64,000 nt of DNA from Bretschneidera sinensis. Its lineage: Eukaryota > Streptophyta > Magnoliopsida > Brassicales > Akaniaceae. Made by a program: the position numbers and the translations under genes. Shown piece after piece: positions 22,104-33,188 of the stretch (position 1 is the stretch's first letter; every line of letters begins with the position of its first letter). The notes beneath the pieces were generated by a model that was not told the origin of the DNA, searched no databases, and worked only from the letters and a program-made list of their open reading frames with translations. The stretch covers positions 57,612,501 through 57,676,500 of the forward strand of contig CM043697.1 of NCBI GenBank assembly GCA_023935145.1, in the 5' to 3' direction.

Positions 22104-24057
22104 TGTAACGACCCATCCCAAGTCAACCACCCCCGAGACAGTGTCGTCACTTTTTGAAATCCCAGCACGACACATATATGCAACAATATAAAAATACCAA
22201 CTGAAATTATCTATATACATATATCCTCAACCCTCAACAAGGGAGTTACCAATCCCAACTGAACATTTTATACAACATATTATGCATGAATACTTAAAAA
22301 TATTTTTTTTTCTTTCCATTAGTCTGAGGATGTGGACTACGTGGCTTACAGATAACGACTCAGTATGAATATCAGCTCACCAATCTATTTGTTCTACCTG
22401 TTACCTAAAATTATTTAACAATGAGAGGTGAGCTTCACAAGCTCAGTGAATTAAATTTACTAGAAGTATTTAATTTTTATAAATAATCTTCCAATATTAA
22501 TTCATCTATATCTAATATAATTTGATAATAGCATTCTATTATCACTACTAATATCATAATCCTAATCCTTTATTCCTAATCCTTTATCAATCTCTTCTTC
22601 TCATATATTTAATCATCTTGAGACTATAAATTTTATCTCATAATTACCTTGTTATGAGGTTCACAATATATAATCAATCACTCAGATAACTCTCATCATA
22701 TTTGTCTCTCTTTGAGACTCATTCATTTATCAATAAATTTACAATCAAGAATAACACTTTAGCATCTCAAACAATAACAATCAATATTTAAAGCAAAAGT
22801 AATGTGTCAATTTAAATGTCATTATTATTTGGGAACGTCTTTCCACATGTCGACATGTTTAGCTTAGACCAGTTGCCTTCCCAGTTCTTTTATTCTTATT
22901 TAGACCGGCTTCCTTCCCAGTTCTTTTATTCTCATTTAGACCAGCTGCCTTCTCGGTTCTTTTATTTCATTTAGATCGGTTTCCTTCCCGGTTCTTTTAT
23001 TTCATGCATATGCATATGAATCATATGAACAATAATATAAAAAAAGACATACATTCAGACATTCAATTTAGCTATCCAACTCTTTGGTATTTTATCATAT
23101 TCATTAAATTATCTCCTCATAGTTCCTATCAAATTATCAATCATTATTTCAATAATATTACTCCTCATATAATAAAACTTTAACATAACAATTATTTCTA
23201 TCACACTGATCAACCAACTTCCATCTATCATCAAATCATAGGTTAATAATTAATTCAAATATTATCATTGTATATCTCATATTTATCTCGATTACTAAAA
23301 GTAAATCTAACTCACACGTAGCACTTAGAGCTACCCATGGACCACCTCCTTGCCTTTTATGCTCTTCTCAGCAATTGCACTTGATTGCTGATCGTCAACA
23401 CCTGACATAATATTTATATTAAGATTTCTAATTTATTCTTCAATTCTTCCTGAATTCATACCGTTTAAAATTCCCACATTGAATTCTAGGAATTTCATGT
23501 ATGTTGAATTTCAAAAAATAAAATTCACATTTTTACCTTTTGTTTTTCTTAGAGCTTTTCTCGACTCTCTTTAAAATTCTCTCGTAAACCTCTTCAAAAT
23601 TTTACTCTTTCAACATTTCTTTCAGTCCCCAAGTGTTTAAAGAAAGAGAGAATTTTGAATTGAAGAAAAAAGGAAGCCAAACAGGATTTGGTAAGAATAA
23701 TTAAAATAAAGTAAAAAAGTGTGTGTATAAATATATATAATTATATATAACCGCCCACCGTTTTGTTGAAATGATATTGTCCAATATGCAAATAATTATA
23801 TGTTAGCAATTGTACACTTGGAATTTCAGGTGTTAATTTTATTTTTTTTCCTTTTTTCTTTTTCTTTTCTTTTTTTTTCTTCTTCTTATCCACACCTAAT
23901 CACGTCTGTTTTTTTTTCTTCTTCTTTTTCTTTGCAACTACACCCCCACGCATCCAATTTTTTTTCAAAAGCAATATTTTATTCAATGATAAATCTTTCA
24001 TGTATATATTATTTTATTTTCCTGTAATATTTATCAAATTACTTCTTTACCTTTACT
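22104..24057 (-). repeat. 5' LTR of G1a (1954 bp)
   Basis: Aligned along its length with 18416-20382; the outer end is at CTTTAC/T. It has four minisatellite units at about 22865-23005 against six in its partner. Many substitutions separate the two LTRs, so the insertion is not recent. Confidence 0.88.
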
Positions 24058-24564
24058 TTAGGAATACAAGTACTGCACTGTGTCCGACGAGAAATTGATG
24101 AATTTGACGAAATCCAATCGGATCTAACAAGATCCGGTCAGATTCAACAATGGCCTCTTTGTGTGTTTTTTATTTTTATTTTATTTTAGAAAGAAAAAAT
24201 AGAGATGAGGAAAGGTATTATCGCTTTTTCATTATTTTTGTTAAGTTTTATTTAGGTCAAACATGGTCAAAATAGGTAAGTATATATTTCAAAAAATATG
24301 TGTGGCAATTGTAATCATAGACTAACCTCAAGTAAGTTAATGTTTTCCCATATATACATCATCAAACATCTCAAAAATTTATAATTGTCTAAAAAACAAC
24401 ATCTGGATCTACTTGATCCGTGCTCTAGGGTGCCGAGGATGTTAAGGGGACCTTGTGATCTTTGAGGTATAGGGGTTGTCGAAAATCGTATCATCATGCG
24501 TTTGAAACAAAACAAAAACCATTATTGAAGGTATACATATACAATCATTAGGTAAATCATTATG
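24058..24564. other. Flank of G1a, no gene seen
   Basis: Contains GATCCGGTCAGATTC and GGTCAAAATAGGTAAGTATAT, which recur in variant form at 47785-47800 and 48090-48110, the flank of another gypsy LTR. No coding signal. Confidence 0.4.
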
Positions 24565-25086
24565 TGTTGAACTTTTTTAGCCTAAAACACACTTTTTCTA
24601 ACTAGTGATATAAAATGGAATATGTTTGATCTCACGAGTCACATTCGATCCCACGGACGTGTCGGTCCGTCTAGCTAATCCATTAGACAATCATTGTACA
24701 TTTTTTTCCCCTTAAAATCGCTAAGTCTTGAGCTTTTCTAGCCTAAAATGCACACTTTTTCTAACCGGTGATCCAAAATGGATTCTATTTGATCCCACAA
24801 GTCACATTAGACCCCACGGACATGTCAGTATTCCCGACCTGTGTATTAGACAAGTATTTGATATTTTTACCCATAAAATCGGTAAGTGTTGAATTTTTTA
24901 GCTTAAAACGCACACTTTTGCTAACTAATTATCCAAAATGGACTCCGTTTTATCCCACCGGTCATATTCGTCCCCATGGATGTGTCAGTACCCTCGTCTT
25001 GTCCATTAGACAAGTAATTTTTATTGTTTCCCTTAAAACCGCTAAGTACTAAACTTTTTAAGCCCAAAACGCACACTTTTTCTAGC
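24565..25086 (-). repeat. 161-bp tandem repeat, about 3.2 units
   Basis: Units start at 24565, 24726, 24887 and 25047 (spacing 161, 161, 160; the last unit is partial). Each has a CTAAAA...GCACACTTTT block, ATCCAAAATGGA, TCCCAC, and TTAGACAAGTA. The reverse complement lines up with the 170-bp units at 59521-60196, for example GTAAAAATAT, ACTTGTC and the CCGGTT block. Confidence 0.9.
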
Positions 25087-26061
25087 CAAATCCTTTTTGT
25101 TCACTAATAGGTCCTAATCCATTCTAGAATGTGTAATCCTTATTGCATTTAGTAATTCCTGTTCCATTTCAATTAAAAAAAATCTTTTAGCATCTCCCCT
25201 AAGTTCTCCAAGTTAATACATCATGATGATAATATATTATTTCAAACCTCCGTAAATATTAATTATAACGCACACAATATAGGTTTATTTTATGTTCTAG
25301 GTTTTTGCATTAAAACTAGCATATAACATAGAACAGGGTTTTTGCATCTGTTTGAACTAAGTAGAATTAAAAAAAAAAAAATCACATGTCATATAGAAAT
25401 TATAATTTTACGTTAGGATTGTTTGCATACTCATATGTCATTTAGCTTAGGTTTTATAATTTTTTTCATATAACTTAAATCGAATAAAAAAAATGCTCAA
25501 AATACGATATCTTTGATAAAATAGGAAAAACTAGAAAATTGGTATGCGATCTGCTTGATCGAGCCCTTCCTGGGTCGATCAACTGCCTGGAGTATCGGAT
25601 CGAGTCTTGCTTAGACCCGATCGGTTGACCTACTATTGGATATTCAGTTTTGTTAATTTTCGCTTTTGTTTTGATTATTTGCACTCATAATCTTTAATAC
25701 TGACATGTTTAATTCCTTGGATGTTTTTTCTTATTTATTCTTGTGTTTAATTATTTCCATACATCAAATAAATTATCTCTTGATTGAAAAGCAATTGGAG
25801 CTTCCCTCAGTTGTGATGTTTTGCCATAACTGATGCTTTGTCAAATTGTTTGATATAAATTATGATTGAGTATGGCTACATGATTAGTGTGTGGTAAAAG
25901 TAGCCTATATTAATTGTTCAATACTTTCTCAAGAATACAAGAGCTAGGTTTCGACCTAAGTAAAAGGTGAAGCTTTAAATCTTTACTCTCTTGTACGCCA
26001 ATCTCTTGCCCTGAATATCTCACATACTAAGGATAAGGGATTTTGGACCTCTTTAAGATCA
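25087..26061 (+). repeat. LTR-like R1 family, copy 2 (5' part missing)
   Basis: Shares with copies 1 and 3 the block ATGATGAT...TTATTTC, the TTCTAGG/GGGTTTTTGCATC words, and the 3' block GCTAGGTTTCGACCTAAG to TTTAAGATCAAAT and GTGACTCC. The promoter half seen in other copies is replaced by the 161-bp array. Confidence 0.55.
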
Positions 26062-27148
26062 AATAGTGACTCCAGTCTAATCGTTGTCTTAGCTTCGTGT
26101 TAGTATGACACATCCCTTAATTGTTCCTTGTAAAATGTCCCTAAAAATACCTAACGCCACAAATAGTGAGATATCAAATATACTAGTTTTACACTAAAAG
26201 GTACACCCTATTTGGGAGCCCCCTTACTACTCATAAAGGGTTGTAAGAGACATGGTAGGTTCTAATCCTTTCATATATCAACTCACTTCAATACCCACCC
26301 TTGTTTATTGATCCTTCTTTGAAAGGAATAGCCTTGGGTATGAAGCATGGAGTCATAAAGACAACGGAATAGAACGATGTCTACACTCACTGAGTAAATC
26401 ACCCTCCTAAACCCTTATGTGTAAATCTTGTGAAAAATATCCTCCTGTAAATGGTTAAACAACAAGCCTTTGAGGCTGTTGTTATGGCTTAGTCACTATA
26501 TAACACTTCATGCCATGCCTTGTTCTCCTCTATTATGAAACTTCTATGAAATTTTATACTATTAAGGCATCATTGATTGTGAGACATGATTTCTCTCTCC
26601 TCATGTCCAATATCAGAGAGATATTAGGATTTTGTTTTTTTATTTTATTTTCTTTTGTCACATTTTATTTTTGATTCACCTATATATACTGACTAGTATT
26701 CTCTAATTTTTTAGGTGTGAGCAATACCTAGGGGTACAAGTCTTTCACCCCAATTCACTCACAATGCTCAACTTCAAGCATGTGGAAAAGTATGAAGTGA
26801 GCATGGCTGTTAAGGGATATCTGAGGAGCCAAATCAATCGGTCAATCAAATTTGTGAACTCTATGCAATACTAGCGGAAATCGAGGGACATTCTGAATGG
26901 TTATTCCATGGAGTCACCACTTTGTTTTTTAAATGACCAAGAACCTTAGCACTGTTCATGTATTCTAGATTGAGTTCGGGACTTAGGGCACGTGGTGGGA
27001 AGGTCCAAAGAGCATCCTACCAACGCCTAGACTTTAAGGGATCTAGCCTCAACTCTTGCATTTTAAAAGAGACTGATTATCTTCTTAATACTATAAAGCT
27101 ATTTTTATTTGCAGTTGTCACACACAAGCATATAACGGAGCACGTAAG
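26062..27148. other. Sequence between R1 copies 2 and 3
   Basis: About 26215-26260 and 28920-28970 share the order GGG(C)CCCC, TTA/TAACTA, AAAGGGT, GAGACATGGTA-like words. At 26970-27020 GTTCGGGACTTAGGGCACGT followed by GGGAAGGT resembles the sequence found after LTRs of Tat-type gypsy elements. No pol or gag frame was found. Confidence 0.35.
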
Positions 27149-27439
27149 TGTAGACACTCAGTTTTGTTTCAAATTTTATCATGGGCCACATGTGGGGCTT
27201 GATGATGAAAATATTGTCTCGAGTTTCTTGAATTGATGAATGAATTAACCATAGCTTATTCTAGAAAAGAACTAATTACATAATCCCAAATAGATCTGGA
27301 AAATTGCATTTGACCATTTGAAACTCGTACAAGCCCAAAAAACCTAAAACAAGATCGATATTTCTTGTGGGCCGATTAGTGGACCTCTGTTCAATCGGAT
27401 CTTGGGTACCAAAGATCGACAATAGCACGGGGATTTGCT

Positions 27440-27610
27440 GATTCTTGCAAATCTTCTAGATCTCAGTCTGATTCTACAAAGCTTTCAAATCTCATTTTGA
27501 TTCTGCAAAGCTTTCAAATCTCATTTTGATTCTACAAAACTTTTAAATATCATTTTGACTCTGCAAATCTTCCATATCTCATTTTGATTCTGTAAATCTT
27601 CTAGATCTCA
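27440..27610 (+). repeat. 29-bp minisatellite, about five units
   Basis: Variants of TTCTGCAAAGCTTTCAAATC recur near 27472, 27501, 27530, 27559 and 27588, upstream of the R1 TATA box. A (TA)n of about 20 bases follows at 27610-27630. Confidence 0.85.
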
Positions 27611-27825
27611 TATATATATATATATATATTATATTTGACCAAATCAATCCATCCAAAAAAGAACATGAAACATCTCTACTGTCAACTACGATTACGATTT
27701 TGTTCAAATTTTGTTCTTAGAATATTCCAAGAATATGTCGATTCTGTAAATCTTCCCCCCATCATCCATTTAACCTACAACTGATCTCACTGTTCATCTC
27801 GATTTACCTTAGATTTGTTTTTACC

Positions 27826-27833
27826 TATAAATA
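27826..27833 (+). promoter_or_regulatory. TATA box of R1 copy 3
   Basis: TATAAATA in CCTATAAATACCCC, followed by an ACACAC-rich leader. Confidence 0.55.
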
Positions 27834-29039
27834 CCCCATCCACCACCATTTTATAACACACAAAAATACAGAGAAACACACAACACACCATACATCTACA
27901 CACTCTTCATCTCCCCCGCAGAAACTCTACCAAAATACCTTCATAAAAATCTTACCTTGAGTACATTTCTTGGGTTAGATTTGTGTAATAAGTTGGGTTC
28001 ATCACAAAAAGTATACCCTAGAAATCCATCATTTTGTAATCAGTTCCCTACTCCAAAAACATGTTCAAGATTGAAGTTCATTCATCTTCGAAAACTAGAA
28101 GGCTTCTTTTGATGGCACTCCACACCACACTGGAACACACTTTCGTAAATCCAATAATTAATTTTTTGTAATTAATCATTTCGCATCACAAAAAGGTTAG
28201 TAATCTAGTAAGTTCTTCATTTTAAATTTAACCATGATGATTTCTTATTTCGAACCACTATTAATCTAAATTATTTTGCACGTCATATAGTTTATTTTTA
28301 TCAAAACATGTCTTAAGATTGCATTCAAATGTGTATATCATCTAGATTAGGTTTCCTTGCAGACTTTTTTTTTTCTCTTGCTTTTTGCTTGATCTTATGT
28401 TTTTATGATACTAACTCGTTTACCTTCTCTTGGATAATTACTTTTCTTTGTTTTCTATTATATCTCTTAGTTGAAAAGTGATTTATTGAAAACCTCATTA
28501 ATCCTAGAGAGGACAACGTTGTCCAACACATAATGTTGCGTCAGTAATATCCCAAGTACACATGGTTTTCTTTCTTTTGTGATGTTTGATATAATTTTTT
28601 ATTGCTAAATTGGTTGATTAAATTACAAATTGTATGTGTTGTATGCTAGTGTATGGTAGATTTGATTTTTCTTAAAAATTAGATGTTTTTCTTGAACGTA
28701 AAAGGGCAAGGTTTTGGCGTAGACGAGAAAGGGAGCTTTAATTCCTCTTTCTCTCGTACCCAAATCTCCTTACCTATAATCTCTATCACAAGACCGATGA
28801 AAATAGATTTTGAACCCCTTCAAGGTCAAATGCTTACTCCTTACTTGTCGTTCTTGTTCCATGCTTGGATGGCCAAATAGAGCCTAGTGTGGGAAATGTG
28901 CCCTGATCTAAAAGAGTCCTCTTCAATGGGCCCCTAACTAATTGACAAAGGGTGGTGAAAGGCATGGTAACCACAACAAAAACATGATGGCAAAGATATG
29001 GTAGTAATTAGTCAAGACAAAATTATCATAGAGTCAAAT

Positions 29040-29384
29040 TGTTGCAGGGCAATAGGAAAAAATAACAATAAACTGAAAAAAAAAAAAAAAAAAAAAAAGA
29101 TAGAATGACCCCAATCACATGGACACTAACGACTCAATCACGAAGTGTTGGAATTCGATAATTTTGTTTTTTATTCATTCATAAACTACCAAGTAATACA
29201 TAAGTCTCCCATATATAAGGAAATCCTAATCTATAGATAAAGAAGAAATCATAAGAACATAACAAATCCTAATCCTACTCCAATAAGGAAACTAACTAAG
29301 ATAATAATGCCTAATATTTTCAATTACATAATTATCTCCATAATTAAAATATCCCCTCGTACTTAGATTAAATTTCCTAATTCT
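29040..29384 (-). repeat. 3' LTR of element E
   Basis: Starts TGTTGCAGGGCAATAGG, aligned with TGATGCATGATAATAGG at 32722. It includes an A25-type tract near 29078-29098. Only one copy of the 44-bp block is present. The right end is approximate. Confidence 0.6.
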
Positions 29385-29431
29385 CCACCACTTCGAAAGA
29401 AGTCGACCTCGAATTGAAAAACATCGAAGGA

Positions 29432-29737
29432 TTAACAACTCAGATGCATGGAGAAATAAAGTATAGTCATGAAACTCACTGAAACCAAAGTCACTAGGAG
29501 GTGAAAAAAAAATTGAGCTGGAAATGCTTTTTGCCGAGGTTCTTGAAACCAAGTAGGTTGGATAAACTCAATATCAAGGACATGTGTATTAACTCGAAGC
29601 TCAATTGTATAATTAAGCTTGTCTTCTTGTTTATCTTGAATCTTGTCAATATCCTCAGTATGCTCAATAAAATCTTGTTGGACTAGCTCAACCAAGTCAA
29701 CTGTATAAAAAACTGACTCAATAGGTGCAACCTCCAC
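29432..29737 (-). pseudogene. Unrecognised coding remnant in element E
   Basis: A 101-residue frame, acidic in its first half (VELVQQDFIEHTEDIDKIQD) and ending VSVSFMTILYFSMHLSC. It continues upstream as degenerate sequence (29740-29930). I do not recognise the family. Its position directly before the 3' LTR suggests the 3' end of the element's internal coding region. Confidence 0.3.
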
Positions 29738-29979
29738 TTGAATATCTTCATTCTCATTAACTTCATCTTGGATTAGAACTGGCTCATATTCTAAATCTTC
29801 TCATGTTTCTTTTTGGCGTCTTCCCTATCATCATTGGGCTTTGAGTTATGAAGTTCGGGATCATCTTTTACTATCACAACATCCAAGGGCTTGCACAATT
29901 CTTTATATTCTTTCAGTAATTGGAGTATATTCTCTCAAACTTGAGATGAAGCTATTGGGTTGAAATTATGTTCTATCAC

Positions 29980-30170
29980 AAGCTTGTCATATGCACCATG
30001 CCCATCGTAACTTCTGTAAGCACGATCATACGCAACACAACCATGGTAAGCATCTATAGGAGCATAATAATAATTTTTATAAGCACTCCTTCATCATCAT
30101 AAATATAATCACCATCACCATTCAAAGCCTAGACATCCTGAGAACTACACTCATACTCATATTGCAGACA
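29980..30170 (-). pseudogene. Y/G/D-rich coding remnant, copy 1
   Basis: Minus-strand words for YEYECSSQD, ALNGDGDYIYDDEG and GYGH/AYR-type tyrosine-glycine-aspartate clusters; stops are present. The same segment occurs at 31561-31749. Confidence 0.4.
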
Positions 30171-30183
30171 TAGGTGTTCAAGG

Positions 30184-30499
30184 TCTCCCTCCTGAATACT
30201 AACCCAACTACCTTTTTTTCTTCTTTTTCTGTTTTTTCTATTTTTGGTACTCTCAATTTTTTATACAGAAAATAAGAAGCAAGAAATCTCTAAAAACCTT
30301 AAAAAAAAAAATTATATAGCGGGTTCGGGTGAACGCTTGCCTCGGTTGACGACGATGATTCAACAAGGATTCCTCTGCTACTGTTCACATGGGATAACAG
30401 TCCAAATCACATAGATACACTAAAAATTCAATCACAAAGTGTTGGAATTCAATAATTTGGTTTTATTCAATCATAAGTTGCCAAATAATACATGATTCT

Positions 30500-30535
<36 letters not shown>

Positions 30536-30998
30536 AAAATCCTAATCTACAGATAAAGAATTCGAACCGTACCTTGTCCATTAAGATCTAACTCACCCAC
30601 ATACTTGTAGTCATTCAAAATTTTATCTTGTAAAAGTTAAATCTTTTCTAAAGTATGAGTAGTCATAGTACAAACTAAATTGGAAAAAAAAACTTAATAC
30701 ATAAACTACTTTTATTTTTTTCTTCTTCCTATTTTTTCTCTGTTTTTGGTCCTCTCAATTTTTTATACAGAAAATAAGAAGCAAGAAATCTCTAAAAACT
30801 TGAATTTTTTTTATATAGTTGGCTCGGCAGACAGCTTGGTTCGACTGACAACAACGATTGAACAAAGAGACCACTGTTATTGTTCACATGTGATAACAAT
30901 TCAAATCACATAGACAAACTAAAAACTCAATCACAAAGTGTTGGAATTCGATAATTTGGTTTTATTCATTCATAAATTGCCAAATAATACATGAGTCT

Positions 30999-31032
<34 letters not shown>

Positions 31033-31480
31033 AAAATCCTAATCTATAGATAAAGAATGTGAACCATACCTTGTCTATTGAGATCTAAGTCACCCATATA
31101 CTTCTTGTCATTCAAAATTTTATCTTGTAAAAGTTGAATCTTTTCTAAAGTACGAATAGTCATAATACAAACTAAACTGAAAAAAAAAATACCTCAAAAC
31201 ATAAACCACTCTTTTTTTGCTTCTTTTTTCTGTTTTTTTTTATTTTCTCAATTTTTTATACAGAAAATAAGGAGCAAGAAATCTCTAAAAACCTGATTTT
31301 TTTATATAGTTGGCTCGGCTGATGGCTTGGCTCGATTGACGATGGTGATTCAACAAGGAGACCTCTGCTACCGTTCACATGGGATAGCAGTCCAAATCAC
31401 ATACACACACTAAAAACTCAATCACAAAGTGTTGGAATTCGATAATTTGATTTTTTTCATTCATAAGTTACACAATTCTT
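30184..31480 (-). repeat. 495-bp tandem triplication inside element E
   Basis: The word ATCACAAAGTGTTGGAATT occurs at 30431, 30930 and 31421, and CTCAATTTTTTATACAG at about 30252, 30754 and 31247, so units are 491-502 bp. Each unit joins a pyrimidine-rich block, a GGCTCGG...GACGACGATTCAAC block, a fragment equal to the middle of the element's LTR, a (TA)n and a TTGTAAAAGTTGAATC block. The third unit is cut short near 31480. Confidence 0.88.
30502..30533. repeat. (TA)n in triplication unit 1
   Basis: About 16 TA units. The second unit has a (TA)n at the same place, 31003-31031; the single LTR copies at 29211 and 32930 have only TATATA or less. Confidence 0.9.
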
Positions 31481-31560
31481 TACATTCTTTGAACAATTAG
31501 ATTATCTTTTCTCGAACTTGGGATGAAGCTATTGAGTTGGACTTCTGATCTATCACAAGT

Positions 31561-31749
31561 TCATATTACACCATACCGATCATAATTTCCGTAAGCATGA
31601 CCATACCCAACACAATCATGGTAAGCATCTTTAGAAGCATAATAATAATTTTTATAAACAACTCCTTCATCATCATAAACATAATCACCATTACCATTCA
31701 AAGCATGGGCATCTTGAGAACTACACTCATACTCATATTGGTTTTTCAA
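31561..31749 (-). pseudogene. Y/G/D-rich coding remnant, copy 2
   Basis: A 62-residue open frame with YEYECSSQDAHALNGNGD, YVYDDEGVVYKNYYYAS and CVGYGHAYGNYDRYG. Low-complexity acidic and aromatic composition; no family recognised. It is the better-kept copy of 29980-30170. Confidence 0.35.
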
Positions 31750-32293
31750 TTCTTTAAATCATCTCTCATCATATAGACCCAATATTTAATTTCTTCATAT
31801 TCCTCATTCATACTCCGAGGAAAATAACTCCAACCATACTGATCCTTTTAGATTGCAAGTCATCCAAACGAGAGTAGTCACTTAATAGCTTAGCTTGCAC
31901 ATTTTGAATACGTGTCCAAGTATGATAAGACGAAGTAAAACACTAAAACTAAGCATGCTCAAACATATAAAACAAGAAACATACCTCTCAAAACAGTAAC
32001 ATACATCTATATGTTTTTTTTTTCTTTTATGCTTTTTTCTCCTCTTTTTTCCCTTTTTTTTCTTTTATTATTTTTTTCCTTTTTTTCTTATAAATCCCAA
32101 AATCATAAACAAAACAGCTCTTTTTTTGGTTCTTGCCTTTTCTTTTTCTTTTTTTCTTCAATCAAAGAACAAAGGGAGCAAAAGAAAACATTACAGTAAA
32201 TAGCATAAGAGAGGTAGAGGCAGCAACTTCTATTTTTCCTTTGTTTATTTATAAGAAAAATCATAATCTAAGCAAATCAAAAAAATCCAAAAA

Positions 32294-32297
<4 letters not shown>

Positions 32298-32340
<43 letters not shown>
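32298..32340. repeat. (TA)n microsatellite
   Basis: About 21 TA units. Confidence 0.95.
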
Positions 32341-32343
<3 letters not shown>

Positions 32344-32707
32344 CTCTGAATCGGCTCAAATCCAACACAAAATGGCTTAGAATTCAACTAAAAAATGGCT
32401 CAGCTTGGTAGCTGGATATGAAAATCCTCCTAATGGTGAATATAGTGTTTTTCCATCAAGAATGGAGCTAGTATTCTTGATTCTTGCTGGTTGGTGAGTT
32501 TTGAAGATGAGAGTGGTGGCAGAGCTGTGGAAAATCAACAGAAGACGTTCTTGCTATTGTTCATGCGTCATTATTCAGGAGATATTGTTCACTTTTTTTT
32601 CAAACAGGTTTGAGGTTTAGGATTTGTTTGTTGCAGAGTATTGTGGTGAAACACAGAGAAAACAAAGTTTGACTGGATGATGGGAGTGGTGGGGGATCAA
32701 AATTTGG

Positions 32708-32719
32708 GCTATGATACCA
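32708..32719 (-). other. Primer-binding-like site of element E
   Basis: Minus strand TGGTATCATAGC, one or two bases from TGGTATCAGAGC, three bases inside the LTR boundary at 32722. Confidence 0.65.
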
Positions 32720-32721
32720 CT

Positions 32722-33188
32722 TGATGCATGATAATAGGGGAAAAAATAACAAAAAAAAAACTGAAAATAAAATATAGAACAATCCAAATCACATAGATCA
32801 AACCCAAATCACATGGGATAATAGTATAAATAACATGGACACCAACATCTCAATCACAAAGTGTTGGAATTCAATAATTTGATTTTTTATTCATTCATAA
32901 GTTGCCAAGTAATACATGAGTCCCCCATGTATATAGGAAAATCCTAATCTATAGATAATGAAGAATCATGAGAAGAAAAGACTAATCCTAATCTATAGAT
33001 AATGAAGAATCATAAGAAAATAAGACTAATCCTAATCTATAGATAAAGAAGAAATCATTAAAAGATAAGAAAAATCCTAGTCCTACTCCAATAAGAAAAC
33101 TAAGATAATAATTCCTAATATTGTTAATTACATACTTATCCTATAATTATAATATCCCGCGTACTTAGATTAAATTCCCCAATTCTAC
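32722..33188 (-). repeat. 5' LTR of element E with 44-bp triplication
   Basis: ATCCTAATCTATAGATAA recurs at 32941, 32985 and 33029 (44-bp spacing), while the partner LTR has one copy. The outer end near AATTCTAC is approximate. Confidence 0.6.

Larger units (their letters stand above)
18416..24057 (-). mobile_element. Ty3/gypsy element G1a, internally deleted
   Basis: Two long LTRs (18416-20382 and 22104-24057) in the same orientation flank only about 1.7 kb that holds, on the minus strand, a primer site, gag and part of protease. Protease runs straight into the 3' LTR, so reverse transcriptase, RNase H, integrase and the polypurine tract are missing. LTR sequence, primer site and gag match element G1b at 60587-64000. 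The 5-base flanks (CCGCG and TTAGG) do not match, so one outer end has been altered or the LTRs come from a rearrangement. Non-autonomous. Confidence 0.9.
27149..28828 (+). repeat. LTR-like R1 family, copy 3
   Basis: Starts TGTAGACACTCAGTTTTG and ends before AATGCTTACTCC. It has a TATA box at 27826-27833 with a leader rich in ACACAC, the TTTTGTAATCAGTTCC word shared with copy 4, and the 3' block GCAAGGTTTTGGCGTAGACG to CTTCAAGGTCAAATG shared with copies 1 and 2. Confidence 0.6.
29040..33188 (-). mobile_element. Unclassified LTR element E, minus strand
   Basis: The two ends, 29040-29384 and 32722-33188, align over most of their length (the poly(A)-rich start, CACAAAGTGTTGGAATTC, AAATCCTAATCTATAGATAA, CCTACTCCAATAAG, TACTTAGATTAAAT). 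A primer-like site adjoins the right copy on the minus strand. The interior has no recognisable pol domains; it holds a gag-like or unknown coding scrap present twice and a 495-bp triplication. It looks like a large non-autonomous or heavily decayed element; the superfamily is not assigned. Confidence 0.6.

Noticed and set aside
18411..24062. Target duplication of G1a
   Set aside because: CCGCG and TTAGG differ; neither small shifts nor the reverse complement agree.
32011..32260. Open frames through the pyrimidine-rich tract
   Set aside because: Low-complexity F/S/L readings of T- and TTC-rich DNA, without domain or start context.
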